NCBI GenBank assembly: GCA_019400425.1
Contig: JAFREE010000009.1
Location: forward strand, 308,277-372,276
Direction: 5' to 3'
From: Hymenochaete sp. R1
Taxonomy: Eukaryota; Basidiomycota; Agaricomycetes; Hymenochaetales; Hymenochaetaceae
DNA length: 64,000 nucleotides
This document shows, one piece after another, positions 36,845 through 50,015 of the stretch (its first letter is position 1; each line of letters begins with the position of its first letter). Position numbers and translations under genes: made by a program. The notes under the pieces are model-generated. The model worked only from the letters and a program-made list of their open reading frames with translations. It was not told the origin of the DNA and did no database searches.

Positions 36845-37602
36845 AAGGAAGAAAACCAAGAGTCGATTGTCAGTGGCGCTATACGGCCGTTCACGGCGTG
36901 TGCTTCCAGCCAATGCATTGTCGTCTTCTTGCGATGCATGTGTATACTGTATTGCATGCATGTTTAGAAACTTTGGTCATGAACGTAATGTAATTTATGG
37001 AATTGTTTTGTAGTTCGACACCACTTTCCGTTTGAGAGTTTCGTAGGCGACTACTCTTCCACGGGCATAGAAACTTTGCTGACATGACTGACTCAGTGAC
37101 TGCAATATACTCGCTTGCTGACGGGTGGAAAAAGAAAAAATCATGCCCTGCAACTTGAAATGCGGGTCCGACTCGCTCAAATGAGCAGGTCCTTGTCCGT
37201 CGTTTCAATGTTTCTTATTTTGTCCACCTGCACTATTGCCGGTTATGATAAATTGTACCGGTGTAATTAATAGCGCCTATCCAGTGCCCTAGGTGTGTAG
37301 GTGCGGTGATGACGAGGGTGGGAAAAGAAGAAGGGCATAAGCGCTTTACGAGATCGCGCGTTGGCAGAGAAGAGGGATGTCGATCACCGACAGTATCGGA
37401 TCCAGCCACCAGTGGTATACTACGAGATAAAAACTCCTGTCACTCAATATTCAACCGGCATGGATAACTTCTATCTATGGGTTTCTCATCAACTCGTCGC
37501 TCTAGCAAGCTATGACTACGAAAGGGGACGTCACGGTTCATGAATGATTTAAAAATGTAACAGGGTTTGTGTCTACTTCCTATAACCAGAACGACTACCG
37601 CA
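36845..37602. other. intergenic, upstream of the GMC gene
   Basis: No gene seen. Open frames here (36891-37208 -, 36708-37013 +) are shadows of, or run out from, the 7TM gene's end. Confidence 0.5.
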
Positions 37603-39755
37603 ATGTGGCCCTTTTCAACTTCGTATCCAGAGCGCTCCATAGATTCTATAGCAGATGAGTATGACTTCATCATCGCTGGTAGGTACCCTTACTCGATTCT
37701 CATTTGCCACTTTCTGACTGGATACACTTCATTTCAAGGCGGTGGAACTGCTGGCTGCGTACTCGCAAACAGACTGAGTGAAGACCCGTCCGTATCAGTG
37801 CTTCTCGTCGAGCGCGGTCGAATGGATGATACTTTTGCTTCTCGCATACCAATTGTCTCGCAGAATATCTACAAGAACTCCAGCGTATGGATGCACGAGT
37901 CCACGCCGCAGCCTACAGTCGGTGGGCGGAAAATGGAAGTATTCTCCGGAAATGCCTTAGGTGGTACATCTCGTATCAATGCAACCGTCTACACTCGTGG
38001 CATGGCTGCTGAGTACGAAGCGTGGGCAGCAGCTGGAAACAAGGGCTGGGGATATGAAGACATTTTGCCTTTATTTAAGAAAAGTGAGAAGTACCTTGGA
38101 AAGAGCACAACTCGAGAGCGCGGACGGAATGGTACGTTCATTGGTGCCGACTAAAACACTCACTCTCTCAAACTTTTGGCTTCAGGATTATGGCCCGTTA
38201 TCATACACGACAAATTCCATTACCTCCCCACGGAACGGTACGCCTCTACTTTTGTCTCCCCAGTGCCCTTTCTAACGAGAGCAAACAGTGTTTTTTCTGC
38301 TATGAACAAACTCGGGTTGCCTCTCATCGACGATCAAAATGACCCATCTTGCCCTGCGGCAGGCTGTGCGAAAGCTCAATTTACGATCAACGAAGGCCGT
38401 CGTGCTTCTACATTTGCGTCTTTTTTACCAATTGAGCTCGTCAACGCTCGTAGAACGAATCTGACAATCTGCACGAAGACATTTGTTACTAAATTGGATG
38501 TGAAACAAAATGTGGCAGACGAACGCTCGCTTGGAGCTCACGGGATCTACTTACAATCGGTAGAAAATCCCGCAAAGAAAGCGTATGTGAGCGCAAAGAA
38601 GGAAATTATCTTATGCAGCGGACCGTTGTCGAATCCGAAGATTCTCATGCTAAGGTATTCTTCCAATTTACTTACCACTTCCCATCACCTCTACTTATCA
38701 CTATACAGTGGCATCGGGCCTAAGGAGCACCTAGAAGCTCATGGTATACCCGTCCTCAAAGACCTTCCAGCCGTAGGATCCCACCTTGTGAGTTCTATTT
38801 ATTCTCCTTATCTAGCAGACCGTTCTTATTCTCTTCTTTAGCAAGATCATACGGCCGTCCCTGTTGTATACCGTGTCCCAGAAGAACATTCCTTCGCAGT
38901 CATACAGGCAAAGCCTCTAGTGGCCATCCGCGAGTTCTTCAAGTACCTTGTGCGAGGAACGGGGCTTTTCGTCATCCCTATCATCGAGTCGATGATTTTT
39001 GTACGCTCAGAACTGTTAGATGATCATTCTCGGCTTGCCGCAAGTCCAGAGAGGCTTGACGCGATGAACCCTGCGAATAGACCAGACATCGAGATCATGC
39101 CTGTCAGTACCCTATTTTTCTCTCAAATAATGTTCTCTTTCAAATTGGCGCGCTAATACATGTACAATGCTGTTTACTCAAGCTCTCATACTTCGGTACC
39201 ACCGTTCCCCCAAACTTAAAGGACAGTAATTATGCTTTTCTCTGCACAAATCTTCGTCCCTTCTCCCACGGAACAGTTCGCCTCGCTTCCTCCGACCCTC
39301 TTGATAGACCTATCGTAGACCTCAACGCCCTCTCCGATCCACGGGACTGGGCCGTCCTTCGCAAAAGCATTCGATTGGCGCTAACCATAGCAGAAATCAT
39401 CACGAAAGATGGGTATGCTCTCAACCGGCCCATGGAAAATTGGGCACCGATGGGCGATAGCGAAAAGGAGCTCGATGCGTATATTACGAAAACGGCGAGG
39501 ACGACGTTCCATTATTCATCTACGTGTCGTATGGCGCCTGAGTTTCCTGAAACTGTGGTCTCTGATAGGAATGAAGGTATTCCTGAGGTCACGGCTGCAG
39601 AACCTGGAGTGGTGGATGATAAACTTCGGGTGCATGGCGTCGCCGGGTTGCGAGTAGCAGACACAAGCGTGTTCCCTGCTATTATTGCCACGCATTTGCA
39701 GGCCCCGGCAGTGATGGTCGCAGAGAAGTGCGCCATTCTTTTGAAAGGCAACTGA
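37603..39755 (+). CDS. GMC-family FAD oxidoreductase (aryl-alcohol/glucose-methanol-choline type)
   Basis: FAD-dependent alcohol or sugar oxidase/dehydrogenase. Six exons (37603-37678, 37739-38131, 38186-38654, 38709-38787, 38842-39102, 39183-39755) give 616 residues. The FAD-binding motif DEYDFIIAGGGTAGCVLAN is joined across intron 1. VLLVERGRMDD, the first GMC signature with GGTSRINATVYTRG, LSNPKILMLSGIGPKEHLEA (joined across an intron), FHYSSTCRMAPE and the C-terminal DDKLRVHGVAGLRVADTSVF...ATHLQAPAVM follow. The active-site His pair (FHYSSTC and ATHLQAP) is present. The N-terminus (MWPFSTSYPERSIDSI) lacks a clear signal peptide, suggesting an intracellular enzyme rather than a secreted lignocellulose oxidase. 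Substrate unknown. Confidence 0.88.
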
Positions 39756-40939
39756 AAAGAATCGTTCTGGTTTTGTGACCCTGTCCCGTCGTTCTATGTG
39801 ACAGTGAAATAGAAGTAAGATATCGACATCTGCAGACACTCGACTCGAACGGACTATCACTTTGACCCATACTTTGAATTATTGGGTCTAAACGCGTAGT
39901 CTGCGAAAGTGTCTACGTGTCCCAATTAATCATATTTTCATGTTTACCATTTCACGTATCGAAAGCATGACACATCGGAGATCTAGAGAGTTGTAACAAC
40001 CGTCACAGCTGCGGAGAAGATACTCCCTTTCAGCTTCCTCCTCTCAATTCTGATACCGATAAGAATGCTCCAGCTTTTTTGATACTCCCGTGGCCTGAAC
40101 AGCCATCCTCATTCACCGCCGAATCACCAACTACCGAGAGGACAAGATCATTCCGTTCCATACACAACCCACGCTTTCGCTTTCTATGTCCGCATCGTTG
40201 CGGCATCGCGAAAACGAGCAAACCTTCGACTATAATTATTACTAATACACACAGAAGAAGGTTTAATCTGCGAACTGAATAAATGGGTTGAGTCTTGACG
40301 TAGCGCTTGAACAGCCACTTCCCACGCACGAAGAAGCCAGGCCCAGGCCCAGGAATCAGACAGAAACACCGACAATTTCAATTAATAAGTATACGGTATC
40401 TTGAAGAAGCGGCGGCTTGGGATCTAGATCCAGTTCTTTGAGTTCTTCCGTGAAAGATTCTGACTCTTGAGTACCTTGTGTTGTGTGGCTATATTAGTTG
40501 CTCGTTCATCGTGTAGAACCATCGTTGCATTCTCACACAACGTCCCGCAATCACCTCTATTCTTGCAGCTGCGGATAGAACCGTGATGCTCGTTATCGGC
40601 GTGTGGGCGTTTAGCCAAAGTGGATGATGTACGGCGTTAGGGGCTGAACGGGAACCTGAGATTGAGTAACATTATGGTGCGAACCGTCAGTATACCTGTT
40701 GATTATTACAATATACTAAAAACTCCGTCCAGTTTTCGTGAGCCATGAGTTGTTCGTCTCTTGATTCATCTTCTATCCGCGTTTGGGTATTTGGAACTTG
40801 CTTCTAATAGCGCGGCGCCCTTCTTTGAATAGTCGAAGTGTAGAAGATTCACGCACGATTGCCTAAAAATGGCTCAAACTATATCATTTCAAACAGTGCT
40901 AGGAAATCAATGCAGTTCGCCGCAACTACTACTCGCGCG
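39756..40939. other. intergenic between convergent GMC and P450 genes
   Basis: 1.2 kb between two convergent 3' ends. A 99-codon minus frame at 40030-40329 contains one hydrophobic helix (LLLCVLVIIIVEGLLVFA), but nothing else supports a gene. Confidence 0.4.
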
Positions 40940-43077
40940 TCAGTTCGCACGGGGAAATAGAATCATATCTCCCAACGGCGGGACCGAGGTCACATTGAGC
41001 GGATCCAAAACAGTGTACTCGTTCCCTCGAAGGACGGGCGTCCAGAAATAGATCACACTCCAAACGAGCATCTTAATTTCTAAGGAGAAAGAAAGGCGCA
41101 AAAATAAATGGGTAGACCCAGTATCTACGGGAGAAAAACTCACGTGTGACTGCCAATACCCGTCCTGGACAAGCCCATCTTCCGAGTCCAAATGGGAAAT
41201 ACGAGTTGCTCATAGTTGTAGAGAGCTTCCCCGAGCCTACCCACCTTCCCGCAATGAACTGATTGGCATCGGCACCGTGAAACTTTGTGCTGGAGTGAGA
41301 GAGCGATGTAAGCGGCAGCACAAGGTGACCTGAGCGGGAAGAAAAGTCGACAATTACTTTACTTTAGAAAGGGTCTGAGAAGAAGGCGTATAAGTCGAGA
41401 AAACGGACCTTTTGGTAACACATAATCACCGAGAGGCACATCTTTTGCTGTCAATCTGCAAGCACTTAGGGTGTCGCCTTTGGTGCGCATTACTTCTCGA
41501 ACAAACGAGTCTAGAAAGGGGGCACTTTGCAGAGCCTCGTATGAGATGAGCAAATCATCCAGCTTTTCGGCTTCTGGGACGAGGCCATCCATCTCCTCGC
41601 GAAGTTCAGACATATGCTCGGGATGAAGAGCAATCTCAAAAAGAATCCATACGGAGATAGTCGACCTGACAAGAAATGTCGGCATTAGGTCGAGAATGAG
41701 GTATAATAAAAATTGGAAACAGACGTTTGGTGGACTGACGCAAAGATAAGCCTGGAAAGAAGTATTGTCCATGTTGAGGTTTCGCAGAGAGGGTCAGAAA
41801 AAAGGACTATAGTTACGTACCCAAGAATGAGTGAAGAAATGTGAACGAACGATGCGAAACTGATACGTCCAGATGGATTAGCATTTTTGCACGCTAGGTA
41901 CCTTAGAACGCTCCCCTTTAATAAAGTCGCATATTCAGAGCCAGGATCAGTACGTGCAGAGCAGTGAAGGACCTTACTGTGAAAAGTTCTGGATGCTCCT
42001 TTGTTGTCGTAGCATCGAATATCTCCACTTTCAGTTTGTTCCACATCTGACGACCGATGACACCGTAATAAAGTGGGATAGTCGTGAAAAGAACCTTGAT
42101 CCTGAATCCAGCATCCCGAGGTCGTTAGATTCAAGCTGACTTACCTTCGTCGAAGACCAACTCACCATATGATAGTCCTGTAGGTATCGGGAAAGTGGAT
42201 CCCCCACCATGATGTGTTTTGGTAGATGCCTGTGCCCATCGCCAAGTCATGCGCCACACGTTCGATGATCTTGAGATTCTTGTCGGTGACGAAATCTTTG
42301 CCCAAGATAACGCGCAGCATAGCTTCAGCAACGGTTTTTGAGGCGAACCTTCTGACGTCTAGACGTTTGATTTTCGGCCCTTCTTTCTGTGTCAATTCAG
42401 TCTGAAACTCGTTTGCATAGCGAGTGAAAGAAGGCATGACTGAGAACGAAGGACCTTGTTAGCTGAAATTCAATATGAATGAGCCGAGGGGTGCTTACTT
42501 TCTTCAACAACCGTTGACATACGAGCAGTGATGAAAGTGCGTATGAGAACGTCAAGCTCCGAGAAGAGGCCGGAGAAGAACATTAGGACGTATGATAGAT
42601 TTAGAATATAAGCGGACCCCTGCTCGAAATCGAAGGAGATATTGTTGGTGAGAACTTCTGAAGAATATTGCTCATTGACGATAAACTCGAGCTTGTCATT
42701 GATATCAGTCACAGTCCAGTCGTGTCAAAGATGACAACATACTCTACCCTTCCGCTTCACTCCGACAATGGGGCCATGTTCCTTGAGAACGCGTTCATAC
42801 GCATGGCGAGAGTTGGTAAACATGTCCTCGACCTGAGCAAGTTGAGTGAGTATCAAAGAATGAATGAAGGCGCGAAGTCTTACAGAAATCTCTACGATTG
42901 GCGGACATTTCCTGCTCGAACGATGGCGCTGTTGTTCAATCATTGATAAGTCTCAGAACTGGAGTAATAACGTCAAACACTCACTCGTATGAGCCAAAAA
43001 AGTGGAATTGAGGAAGAAGAAATGAGAACAACCGCAAAAACCAGCTCAGTAAAGATAGAATTTGTCGTGGTCAACAT
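40940..43077 (-). CDS. cytochrome P450 monooxygenase
   Basis: Membrane-anchored microsomal P450. ATG at 43077 gives MLTTTNSIFTELVFAVVLIS, a short N-terminal anchor. Exons then give VEDMFTNSRHAYERVLKEHG, LEFIVNEQYSSEVLTNNI, RRFASKTVAEAMLRVILGKD, and an I-helix region FASVHQTSRSTISVWILFEI. The ExxR motif is in FVREVMRTKGDTLSACRLTA, and the heme loop is FPFGLGRWACPGRVLA near 41150-41200. The last exon ends VPPLGDMILFPRAN with the stop at 40940. At least nine short introns. It resembles agaricomycete P450s near the CYP503/ent-kaurene-oxidase-like group (phrase DTLSxCRLTA...LPKG), but the subfamily is not certain. It is divergent from the DHA2 exporter at 43645, so oxidation and export of one compound is plausible. 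Confidence 0.85.
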
Positions 43078-43644
43078 TTTCTTGATAGAGATAGATGGTA
43101 TTAGATTCTAGTATGGGTCTGATCTTGTGAAAAGTGTTGTCCTTTGGTTGGTAAGAGATCCATTTTATACGCCGTCCCAGCGATTGCCAGTGACGAAAGC
43201 GCTGGCTGATAGCCCATTGAATGGCTCTGCCGTTTTGACATCCAAATAAAGCAGAAGCTAGACGGCGAAAACGCGGTGCTGCGGCTGAGAGCAAATGCAA
43301 ATATGAGAACATCTGGTAACGGCACTAGAGAGCAGAGGCAGGGGCAGGTGCGAGTGAGTTTTTTTTGAACTAGATTAGATCTGACCAGTCGGTAACACAT
43401 TAATTAACCGATTGCCGCGTTCCCCGATGGTTTCGGATTTCCTCTTTAGGATGAGCGCGACCCACCTTGGACCTAACCTGGACATGTACACTTTAATATT
43501 CTTCTTTCTCTTTCTGTATTGAGTATTTCTTCGTCGTCGTATTAATCCCATTTCTCACTGCTGTGCCAACCAAGGTGCAGCTTAAATAGATTATGTTCGC
43601 CATCTGTTTACCTCCTCTTTCTCTCGCTCTCGTCCCCGTCTACG
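43078..43644. promoter_or_regulatory. shared upstream region of P450 (-) and MFS exporter (+)
   Basis: 567 bp separate the two divergent start codons. No gene fits inside. Pyrimidine-rich stretches precede the exporter ATG. Co-regulation is inferred from the layout only. Confidence 0.5.
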
Positions 43645-45811
43645 ATGGATAACGACGATGTCTCTGGTACTCCGAGTCAGAATCCCCACCCAGTCCAGTC
43701 CCCCTTCGGGGATTCGAGTAGTGGATATCAGATGCGCGAGGACGAAAAATTGGAGAGCGAGAAGAGAACTCCAGCCGTGCAAAAGGCGCAAGATGACAAT
43801 GCACTCGTCGTCGGCGAGACTTCGGACGACATCGAAATTGTATATCTGTCTACTCCACGTCTGGCTCTCTTGACTGTCGGATTGGCCTTGGTCATCTTTG
43901 TGGTAGGCACTTGTATTCGGTATTCTTCCCTCTGCCGCTATGTTGAACTCACGTTGCACTGGCTTTAGGTTGCTTTGGACAATACGATCATAGGTTAGCA
44001 TCGTGATCCCCACCAGCCATCATCTATTTCAATTGCTTAGTACTTGATATCCAGCAACTGCCATTCCAACAATCACAACTGTATTCAACTCGTTGGATGA
44101 TGTGGGATGGTATGGATCGAGTTACCTTCTCACTACAACCAGTCTACAACCTGTGCGCCTTCATGATTTTTTGTTGAATGCGCTATGTTACACTGACTGT
44201 TGTTCGTCAGACATTTGGAAAAATCTATCAAATCTTCAACGTCAAATGGACATATCTTTCTGCACTTGTACTTTTTGAAGGTATATTAAATGACGTTATG
44301 TGTGTCTCTGGTTCCTAACAGATAACTTTTGTAGTCGGGTCCATCATCTGCGCCGTTTCAGTTAACTCGCCCATGTTGATTGTGGGACGAGCCATCGCTG
44401 GCGCGGGAGCATCCGCGCTTTTTTCAGGAGGATTGACCATTATCGGATATTCGGTACCTTTGAGAAAGGTTCCAATTCTCATTGGTATCGTGTCGAGCAT
44501 GTTTGGAATTGCGTCCGTTGTTGGTCCTATTTTGGGCGGTGTTCTGACAGATAAAGTTTCCTGGAGGTGGTGTTTCTGGGTGTGTCTCACGTTTCAAGAA
44601 TTTTCTCTTATCAAACAGCTCTAAGGGCCGTTTCAGATCAATCTCCCATTTGGCGGTGTTGCTTTTTTAGCAGTCCTGGTATTTTTTAAAGCACCGAAGC
44701 GCAGAGCGAGTAATATGGGTCTAGCGGGAAAACTCAAGAAGATCGATGTAATTGGCGCTTTCTTTTTGATCTGTGCGATCGTTTGCCTTCTGCTAGCTCT
44801 TCAGGACGGTGGCAGTAGATACCCATGGTCAAGCCCCAGGATATATGGACTTCTTATTGGGTTTGGCCTGATAATCATCGTTTTCATCATCATTCAGCTT
44901 TACCGAGGTGAGGAGGCCACTATTCCTCCGCGCGTCTTCCGACAACGCAGTATTTTGATGGGGGCAATTTACGTCTGTCTATTCTCGATGGCTCTCTATA
45001 CCCATGTCTACTACCTTCCTTTCTACTTTCAAGCAGTCAAGGGAGTGTCAGCCGAGAACTCCGGCATCCGTTCGATCCCATACCTCATCAGTGTGACGGT
45101 GTCATCTGTACTTGTGGGTGGTACAATCACGAAGATTGGAATCTATGTTCCGTTCATGTGGATCGGTGCGATTCTGTATACCATAGGCTGCGGGTTGCTC
45201 TTCACGCTCGCGGTGTCGTCGGGATCTGGACAGTGGATCGGGTATCAAGTCGTGGCAGGGCTCGGTGCAGGTGCAGGAATGCAGATCCCTTTTACCGCCG
45301 TCCAAGTTGTCCTCAGTTCCCAAGACATGCCTGTCGGAAGTACGTCTGTCCAGGTCTTTCGGGCCAAATCTCATTTATTTCTGAACAAAAGATTAATCCA
45401 ATATCAAAAATACGTATTTTCCAGATGCTATCATCATGTTCTTCAACTCCCTTGGAGGTACACTCTCGATTTCGATAGCCCAAAACATATTCACTACCAC
45501 CCTCATTAAAACCATACCAAAAGACACAGTCGGCGTCGACCCGACCCTCGTTGCAAATGTAGGCGCTACACACATTCGAGATGTGATACCTCCGGGTCAG
45601 CTTGCAGGAGTCTTGAAGGCGTATACCTATGCTTTGGACCGGGCGTTTATTCTTCCTATTGCTGCCACCGGGCTCTCTCTGCTTGTATCCGCATTTGTGA
45701 GTCTTTATGCGGGTCATTTGATTCTCATGAAACTTCTAACTATCATTTCAGACGGAGATGAGAAGCGTCAAAGGAAAGGAAACAGAGCCGAAAGATGGAG
45801 AAGAACAATAA
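43645..45811 (+). CDS. DHA2-family MFS multidrug/metabolite exporter
   Basis: Proton-driven exporter of the 14-helix drug:H+ antiporter group. ATG at 43645 ([16 protein letters not shown]), an acidic N-tail of about 75 residues, then helix 1 and the D1 motif [20 protein letters not shown] (joined over introns). It continues [35 protein letters not shown], antiporter motif C in [103 protein letters not shown] and [20 protein letters not shown]. The short C-tail ends [11 protein letters not shown] at 45811. About seven introns. Such pumps often serve secondary metabolites or xenobiotics. The neighbour across a 567-bp gap is a P450. Confidence 0.9.
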
Positions 45812-46918
45812 CTTCTCTGACATGCTCTCTATTTATAACTCTTGCGCCAGCGCCAGCTGGATACTGTATTCCAGAAGACGCAAAAGAGAGAAACGAGGCA
45901 CGAATAACGTGGGATATTTATTCTCTATATACAGCACTATCCCAAACGCTTTTGAATGGACCATTCGACTGCACCTCAAGAACGAAAACAATGAACGGAA
46001 GATTAAAAAGCAAGGCATTTGGCATCAAGAGAACAACATCAACAGAAGCAAGGCCTTGATTACTGGTGCTTTCCAAAGGCTTAAAGTCTCGACTAGTGAG
46101 CACTCGCCCATCCTTGCCCTCCCATATCATGACCGCTTCGTCGCTATCATCTTCTCCGGTTTAAAGGGCTCGAAGCATTTGAGAAGCGATGGAAGGATCA
46201 CCATGATATACTCAAGCTTCACTGGTATGGGTAAAAACTTCGCCCACTGGCTCATTACCGTCCTGAGTCCTGACCAATTAATTTCTCGGAAGAAACCCAA
46301 ACGAAGTAAAAACGATACACGAAGAATTCATAGAGAGCCGGGTATGATTCCATTGACTCTGTTTTTGAAATGCAGCTACCCGAGCAGAGAAAGCCGTCCA
46401 ATCAAAAGTGGTCACTGGCAAGCAATGTAGGTATGATTTACCTTATGGAGAATGGCTGGCGTTCACAATGCGGTCTTGCGAGATACCCGTGAAGATGAGT
46501 GCTTGTTCCGAGTAATCGCTACATGCTTCAGTTAGATTCACCATCAAATAGCTCGTCGAATTGTTTTCGATGCTTTGAAAAGATATTTAGTGGTAGGCAC
46601 AACCGCACGAGTTCAAATGCGACGCGATTACTGCCACTTACTCGCACTCAGTTTCTAAATACATGTACAATACACGTAGCTTGCGATGGCCTTTTTGAAA
46701 TACGGTAATCATAAAGATTTAACTGCCGAGACAACGTGTTGAACTCCAAAATGCGCTTGGACGATACGATGGCGACGATATGGAAGTTGAAACCTAATGG
46801 AAGGAATCGCGGACGGGCCAAAGCTGCCGTGCTTTGATTTGACATTGAGCGGCCATGGCCCGGCCACGCTTTCACCACACCGCCCACAGGCAACGCACCT
46901 CTCCATGTTACCTCGACA
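45812..46918. other. intergenic between exporter and F-box gene
   Basis: 1.1 kb. A 211-codon plus frame (45795-46430) overlaps the exporter's last codons in another register and has no domain, so I treat it as chance. The region also holds the F-box gene's leader, part of which recurs in inverted form near 60.0 kb. Confidence 0.5.
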
Positions 46919-49402
46919 ATGGACTCGCCCCTCGACGTCGTGCGAGCACTCAGGAGCTCAGGAAGATTGTTATGGCGATTCCTACGACCAGACGTCTTTC
47001 TTCGACGAACCGAAAAGGTACACAGACCACGGAGACGGCGTCATGGCCCGAAGCACGTTGCAGAGGAAGATAACAAGCGTCATTCCACAAGCCAATTCTT
47101 AACCTACCTACCTAATGAGCTTCTCGAGCAAATACTATGCGAGTTGTGCATGAGGGATATCCAGAGCGTGTCCTTGGTGTGTGATATATTCCACTCTCGT
47201 TGTCTTACTCGAGCTGAAGCGACCCCGGGAAAGAAAAGACATGCAAACGAATACATGCATTGTCCAGGGAACTTCTCGGCCCATATCTATCGGATCTATC
47301 CCGCATTGGTCTTTCCTATGACCGGAGCTCGCCTCTTCCGTTCAAATTCGCCAAACGCTCCTCTACTAGGCGATCCGACCCGTGGAGTACGGTTCGGCCG
47401 TTGGCTTCAGCCACCTCTCGTGTCCTACCTTTCGATGCTGGTAATCATTCTCTTTTCTATATCACCGACAATGGGCATCTCTGTCTCAAGGAACGGGCCA
47501 ACGAGCGATTGCGCTTGGCATGGAAGAAGTTCAAGCGGGTTCCGCACGCACACGGAAACGATAACGACGACGGAGGGGAAGCTGCAAATGAGGAAGGAGG
47601 GCAATCTCTTGTTGTCGATGGGGAGGGAACCTTAGACCTGGAGGGCCAGGTACTTCTTGATTGTGTTGACATATACGAGGATCTACTCGTGGTTTTGCAA
47701 AGGCGACCTGTTGCGGATGCGCTTCATGAGTGCGTATTCAGTCCATTCCGGTTTCGCCGTTTGCTGAACTCATATATGTTCCTGTAAACGCAGGTTTGAC
47801 GATTTAGAGAGCAGCTTATATCCACCTTCAATACCTCCCGGGAGTCCCTTTCTCCGCTTCCTCCGAATGTCAGGAGGAGAGCCTCATCCTGATGCTGCGT
47901 CGCCTCTTCTCCCTCTTACTTCATTGGCGAGTAGTATTCTTAGGAATATGTTTGTTTTTGATTCTTCCCTTCACGGACTCAAGAACTGCGGAAGTACCTG
48001 TGGCTTTTTACAATTTGGAAAGCGCATTGATTTTATCTATCTTGATTGGCAAAGGGGCAGCGAAATCCATCGTCTTGTGAGTTTTTGACACATTCCGGGT
48101 GTTATAGAATCACAAATAATTCTGACTTTTCTCAAGACAAACGTCGGTGGCTCAGGCCGCCGTCCTCTCGATTTCTTCTTCTTGGATTCCTTCACAGTCT
48201 GCTTCATCATAGGGGAACGCGTCCCCATATCTGTAGATGGAAGCTTGGAGCTTCAAATCTTCGATCTTCATTTTCGGAGCAGCCATAGAAATCTGAACTC
48301 CTCACAAATCAATGCCCCAGCGAGTTCTGAGTCTGATTCAGAGGACATACGCCGCTTGGAGGACGATGAATTGCAGGAAAGGAGTTTCGGGGCAAGGAGC
48401 CGGAGGGTGACTCGTCTTGCCCTCCCTCGACATTCTCGTACTGTCGCATGCAACGTTACAACAGACGCAGAACCCTCTCCCATGCGACACGCAAGAAGAT
48501 TTGTATCCCCACTGATCTCACAGGCGTCGTCGTCGTCGTCTAGTGCCCACAAGAGTTCTTTCTCAGGATCTCATTCAATCGAAGCCCACGATGATACTGA
48601 ATCTTCTTCATCGTTTGCGCCTTACGAAGTTCCGGACCCGGAAGGAGGAGTTGCGTTTGCTGTATTCGACCACACTACATCCAACGAGATCTCGCCTTTT
48701 GAGCTTGGAGTCATCTTTAGTCTGGCTGGTCTCCGACGCATAGTGAAGAGCCTACCTACTCAAGATAAATCGCCTCGACAAACGCGACCGGTCTCATGGG
48801 CCGAATGGGGTCCGTCCGTCTCACGAGCCGTTCCCATACCCATCTCCCGTTGTTTCTATGCCCCACCAATTTGCGGGCGCCTCGCACTTGCCCCGGTCAT
48901 ACCAACTCCCGGTCAAGCGGCCGTTGCGCCAGGAACGCCTCCCGCACCTACTCGCGCTGCTATTCGTATTAGGGACTTCAATCCTGGGAGAATTAGATGG
49001 GCTAGGGACGTACTTGCGCGCGGGGAACAGCTACCGCAGGGAGCGAGGCTTGTGGAGGGTGAGAGTGAGGTGCGAACTGCTATCTTCCCGTGGGGATTCA
49101 AGACGGCGCTGCCGTTCTACGAGATGAAGATCGATAGGAACTTGGATGGAGAGGAAGGGATCGATGTAAAGTTTATGGAGCTTGCGCGGGGATGGCTATT
49201 GATCGCTGTGAGTTTCCCGTTAGGCTGTGTTACGAGCAGCTTCGTGTGCTGATCTCTGGTCTACCTCGTCTTTGTTCTTCTCAGAGTTCGTCGTTTCCAG
49301 AGTTGGACGTGCGTACCCTTTGCTTTTGTCTTTGATACGCAAACACTGACACCGGCTGTCACTCAGGTTGACGATGTTTTCACTATTCACAATTTCTTGT
49401 AA
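46919..49402 (+). CDS. F-box protein
   Basis: Probable substrate adaptor of an SCF ubiquitin ligase. ATG at 46919 (MDSPLDVVRALRSSGRLL), then the F-box FLTYLPNELLEQILCELCMR with DIQSVSLV running into an intron. Later exons carry LSRIGLSYDRSSPLPF, FYITDNGHLCLKERANER, FRLRMSGGEPHPD-like LRFLRMSGGEPHPDAAS, GKRIDFIYLDWQRGSEIHR, RPLDFFFLDSFTVCF, a Ser/Asp-rich insert of about 100 residues, then EISPFELGVIFSLAGLRRIV and TAIFPWGFKTALPFYEMKID. The end is ELDVDDVFTIHNFL at 49402. The C-terminal half resembles the WD-like region of basidiomycete F-box proteins that contain a KTG/WGFKTALPF ending. One register near 47.9 kb is uncertain. A serine run there is encoded by a (GTC/TCG)n tract at 48525-48541. 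Confidence 0.75.
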
Positions 49403-49709
49403 TCCGCATTGTTGTACTCTGTATATCAAATTCACGCTATGCATCATCTCCGGCAGGCTTACACGCTGTCTGACATCATATATCATCTTCGATGTGATCT
49501 TATTGACAGAATGAGTTCTCACACTGCAGCGACTCAATTCGGATATTGCATCGTACTTCGGTTCAACGACGCCACCTTGTTCAACTCTGTTGCAACCAGG
49601 ACGCGCAGACCGAGTAACGACGTGCGGACTTACGCGTGCACGGTTCACAGCCCACTGTATTTGAATCATTTCCACCAATGCAACAAAGACCATCTCTTTT
49701 TGAGAACAC
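49403..49709. other. intergenic
   Basis: Non-coding 3' flank of the F-box gene. Confidence 0.4.
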
Positions 49710-50015
49710 TTGGGCAGCTTGGGCCTGGCAACGAGCACGAGCGCCAATGCGTATAACGTTTTTGGTTTATCCAATCAGTCCCACACGACAATCTCAACGG
49801 GCCGCTGCCCGAACATGCGAGACGGAAGCAAATTTAGAGGAGAACAAAAGGAGTGTCGGAGTGGGACCCCAAATATTCTAACAACACCGTTACAAGCAGG
49901 GAGTTTCAGAACCGGGCGTCGGGGAGCTGGCGATATCGGCCTCTTCAAGAGTTCGCGCGAGCAAGACTCTTCGGCGACAAATCTCAATGACGGTCACCTC
50001 AAAGTCAATCGTTGA
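49710..50015 (+). CDS. small hypothetical protein, possible DUF3602-like remnant
   Basis: A 101-codon frame containing HTTISTGRCPNMRDGSKF and AGSFRTGRRGAGDIGLF. The second resembles the GRGGAGNI repeats of fungal DUF3602 proteins, and the first could be a worn copy. Usual members have three or more clean repeats, so this is at best partial or decayed. No introns or start context support it strongly. Confidence 0.25.
   Translation: MGSLGLATSTSANAYNVFGLSNQSHTTISTGRCPNMRDGSKFRGEQKECRSGTPNILTTPLQAGSFRTGRRGAGDIGLFKSSREQDSSATNLNDGHLKVNR

Noticed and set aside
40030..40329. 99-codon minus frame with one hydrophobic helix
   Set aside because: No family, no splice-supported continuation, and located between convergent 3' ends.
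45795..46430. 211-codon plus-strand open frame
   Set aside because: Starts inside the exporter's last exon in another register, has no domain or compositional support, and lies in a 3' flank.
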